This document shows, piece after piece, positions 62,401 through 64,000 of a stretch of 64,000 bases of DNA. Source of the DNA: Sphingopyxis sp. MWB1 (GTDB taxonomy: Bacteria > Pseudomonadota > Alphaproteobacteria > Sphingomonadales > Sphingomonadaceae); assembly GCF_000763945.1 (NCBI RefSeq), contig NZ_JQFJ01000005.1:62001-126000 (forward strand), given 5' to 3'. The notes below the pieces were generated by a model, which was not told where the DNA came from, made no database searches, and saw only the letters and a program-made list of their open reading frames with translations. Position numbers and translations under genes: made by a program. Position 1 is the stretch's first letter. Every line of letters starts with the position of its first letter.

Positions 62401-64000
62401 ATGTCCGACAAGAATCACCTCTATCTGGTCGATGGCTCCAGCTACATCTTCCGCGCCTATCACCGCCTGCCGCCGCTCACCAACCCGAACGGCGTGCCCG
62501 TCGGCGCGGTCTATGGCTATACGACCATGCTCTGGAAGCTGGCGAAGGATTTGCACGACGCCGATGGCCCCACCCATCTCGCCGTCATCCTCGATCATTC
62601 GAGCCAGTCGTTTCGCAACGAAATTTACGATCAATATAAGGCGAACCGGCCCGACCCCCCCGAAGATCTGGTCCCCCAATTCCCGCTGATCCGCGATGCG
62701 ACCCGCGCCTTTTCGCTGCCCTGTATCGAGACCGAAGGTTTTGAAGCGGACGATCTGATCGCCAGCTATACCGAGGCAGCGGTCGCCGCCGGATGGGACG
62801 TCACCATCGTTTCATCGGACAAGGATCTGATGCAGCTGGTCCGCGAGCCGGAGGGCGGCCCGCAGGTCGATATGCTCGACACGATGAAGAGCGTGCGCAT
62901 GGGGGTGGAAGCCGTCCATGAAAAATTCGGCGTCGGCCCCGAACTGGTCGGCGACATATTGGCGCTGATGGGCGACAGTGTCGACAATGTCCCCGGCGTG
63001 CGCGGCGTCGGCCCCAAGACCGCGACCAAATTGATCGTCGAATATGGCGATCTTGAAAAGGTGCTGGCGGGCGCCGAGACGATGAAAAAGTCAAAGCTGC
63101 GCGACAATCTGATCGAACATGCCGAAATGGCGCGCCTGTCGCGCATCCTCGTCGACCTGAAGCGCGACTGCCCGCTGCCCGATCCGCTCGACGCGCTCAA
63201 GCTGGCGGCCATTCCGCCTGCTCCGCTCAAGGCATTTCTCGACGAACATGGCTTTCGTTCGCTGTCGGCCAAGCTCGACAGCGGCGTCGCGCCGGGCGGC
63301 CCCGCTACCCTGCCGCGCGACGCAAAAGCCGCCGCCGCTGCACTGGATGCGGCCCCCTCCACGCCCAGCCTGCCGCCGATGCCCGCCATCGACCGCGCGG
63401 CCTATGAATGCGTCACCAGCCTCGATGCGCTCGACCGCTGGATTGCCGAAGCGCGCGCGGCGCATGTCGTGGCAATCGACACCGAAACCGCCAGCCTCGA
63501 CAGCGTGACCGGCGAGCTGGTCGGCGTCAGCCTTGCGACCGCGCCGGGGCGCGCCTGCTATATCCCGCTCGGCCATGGCGGCACCGACATGTTTGCCGAA
63601 CGCCCCGAACAAATTGCCATGACCGACGCCATCGCGCGGCTGGGCGCACTCTTTGCCGATGATGCGGTGCTGAAGGTCGGCCATAATCTCAAATATGATA
63701 TCGGTGTGCTGGCGCAGCATGGCCTGACCATCGCCCCCTATGACGACAGCCTGCTGATGAGCTTTGCGCTCGACGCCGGGAAACATGGTCATGGGCTCGA
63801 CGAGCTTGCAAAGTTGCACCTCGACCATGTCTGCCTGTCCTTCAAGGATGTGTGCGGCACCGGCAAATCGCAGATCAGCTTTGCCGAAGTCCCCCTGCCC
63901 CGCGCCACCGAATATGCCGCCGAGGATGCCGATGTTGCGCTGCGCCTGTGGCGCCTCCTCAAATTGCGCCTGCCGCTCGAAGGCGGAACGCGCATTTACG
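62401..64000 (+). CDS. polA: DNA polymerase I, N-terminal part (cut by window edge)
   Basis: 533 residues seen. Residues 1-300 are the 5'-3' exonuclease (LYLVDGSSYIFRAYH, FEADDLIASYT, SSDKDLMQLV, GDSVDNVPGVRGVGPKTA). An Ala/Pro-rich linker follows, then the 3'-5' exonuclease domain from about residue 350 with the DxE motif VAIDTETASL, suggesting proofreading is active. The polymerase domain is outside the window. Confidence 0.96.
   Translation, partial: MSDKNHLYLVDGSSYIFRAYHRLPPLTNPNGVPVGAVYGYTTMLWKLAKDLHDADGPTHLAVILDHSSQSFRNEIYDQYKANRPDPPEDLVPQFPLIRDATRAFSLPCIETEGFEADDLIASYTEAAVAAGWDVTIVSSDKDLMQLVREPEGGPQVDMLDTMKSVRMGVEAVHEKFGVGPELVGDILALMGDSVDNVPGVRGVGPKTATKLIVEYGDLEKVLAGAETMKKSKLRDNLIEHAEMARLSRILVDLKRDCPLPDPLDALKLAAIPPAPLKAFLDEHGFRSLSAKLDSGVAPGGPATLPRDAKAAAAALDAAPSTPSLPPMPAIDRAAYECVTSLDALDRWIAEARAAHVVAIDTETASLDSVTGELVGVSLATAPGRACYIPLGHGGTDMFAERPEQIAMTDAIARLGALFADDAVLKVGHNLKYDIGVLAQHGLTIAPYDDSLLMSFALDAGKHGHGLDELAKLHLDHVCLSFKDVCGTGKSQISFAEVPLPRATEYAAEDADVALRLWRLLKLRLPLEGGTRIY

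Overview
The window is about 64 kb of GC-rich, gene-dense chromosomal DNA from an alphaproteobacterium, most likely a sphingomonad (Sphingopyxis-like). That placement is inferred from gene content: many TonB-dependent receptors, a MucR regulator, an FzlA-like GST, a Fur-plsC-miaB-phoH cluster, a GAF-containing nitrogen-PTS enzyme I and a complex I NDUFA9-like protein. No taxonomic search could be run. About 54 protein genes and two tRNAs (Leu-CAG and Thr-TGT) are supported. No CRISPR array, IS element or rRNA was seen.

Layout. 1-285: the start of a tyrosine integrase reading out of the window, next to tRNA-Leu; this looks like the edge of an integrated element that lies to the left. 0.5-10.3 kb: NDUFA9-like protein, uppP, and a glutamate synthase operon in which two DUF2059 paralogues sit between gltD and gltB. 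10.5-12.2 kb: small stress-type protein, FAD oxidoreductase and a 47-residue His-rich ORF. 12.3-18.4 kb: an iron-uptake block on the minus strand (exbB-exbD-tonB, Fiu-like receptor, PiuC-like dioxygenase, MsrQ-like haem protein, PepSY protein) behind a TATAAT box that abuts a Fur-type operator. 18.6-34.9 kb: housekeeping genes, including fzlA, ubiG, lysC, a class A PBP, ybeY, corC, a GT4 glycosyltransferase, rarA and ptsP. 35.2-39.4 kb: katG, then an ECF41 sigma factor with its AhpD-like partner behind a promoter matching the ECF41 consensus, then DoxX.

39.5-46 kb: a haem-type TonB receptor with DUF6607, a DUF421 protein, a DUF4261-like orphan, DUF202 and phoH. 46.2-51.7 kb: miaB, plsC, fur, mucR, rimI, tsaB, a RutE-like reductase and an Nfu scaffold, all on the minus strand. 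51.8-59.5 kb: a DUF429-like gene and a 2285-residue autotransporter with three repeated modules, preceded by an AT-rich gap. 60-64 kb: tRNA-Thr, a GFA protein, purT, an AAC(3)-I-like acetyltransferase, and polA running off the right end.

Main themes: iron and haem acquisition (two TonB receptors, the Ton motor, Fur, and matching operators at two loci), oxidative and envelope stress (katG, ECF41 with AhpD, DoxX, small hydrophilic proteins), and tRNA and translation upkeep (miaB, tsaB, rimI, ybeY). The long open frames opposite ptsP, the receptors, katG and the autotransporter are shadows of GC-rich codon use and are not annotated.
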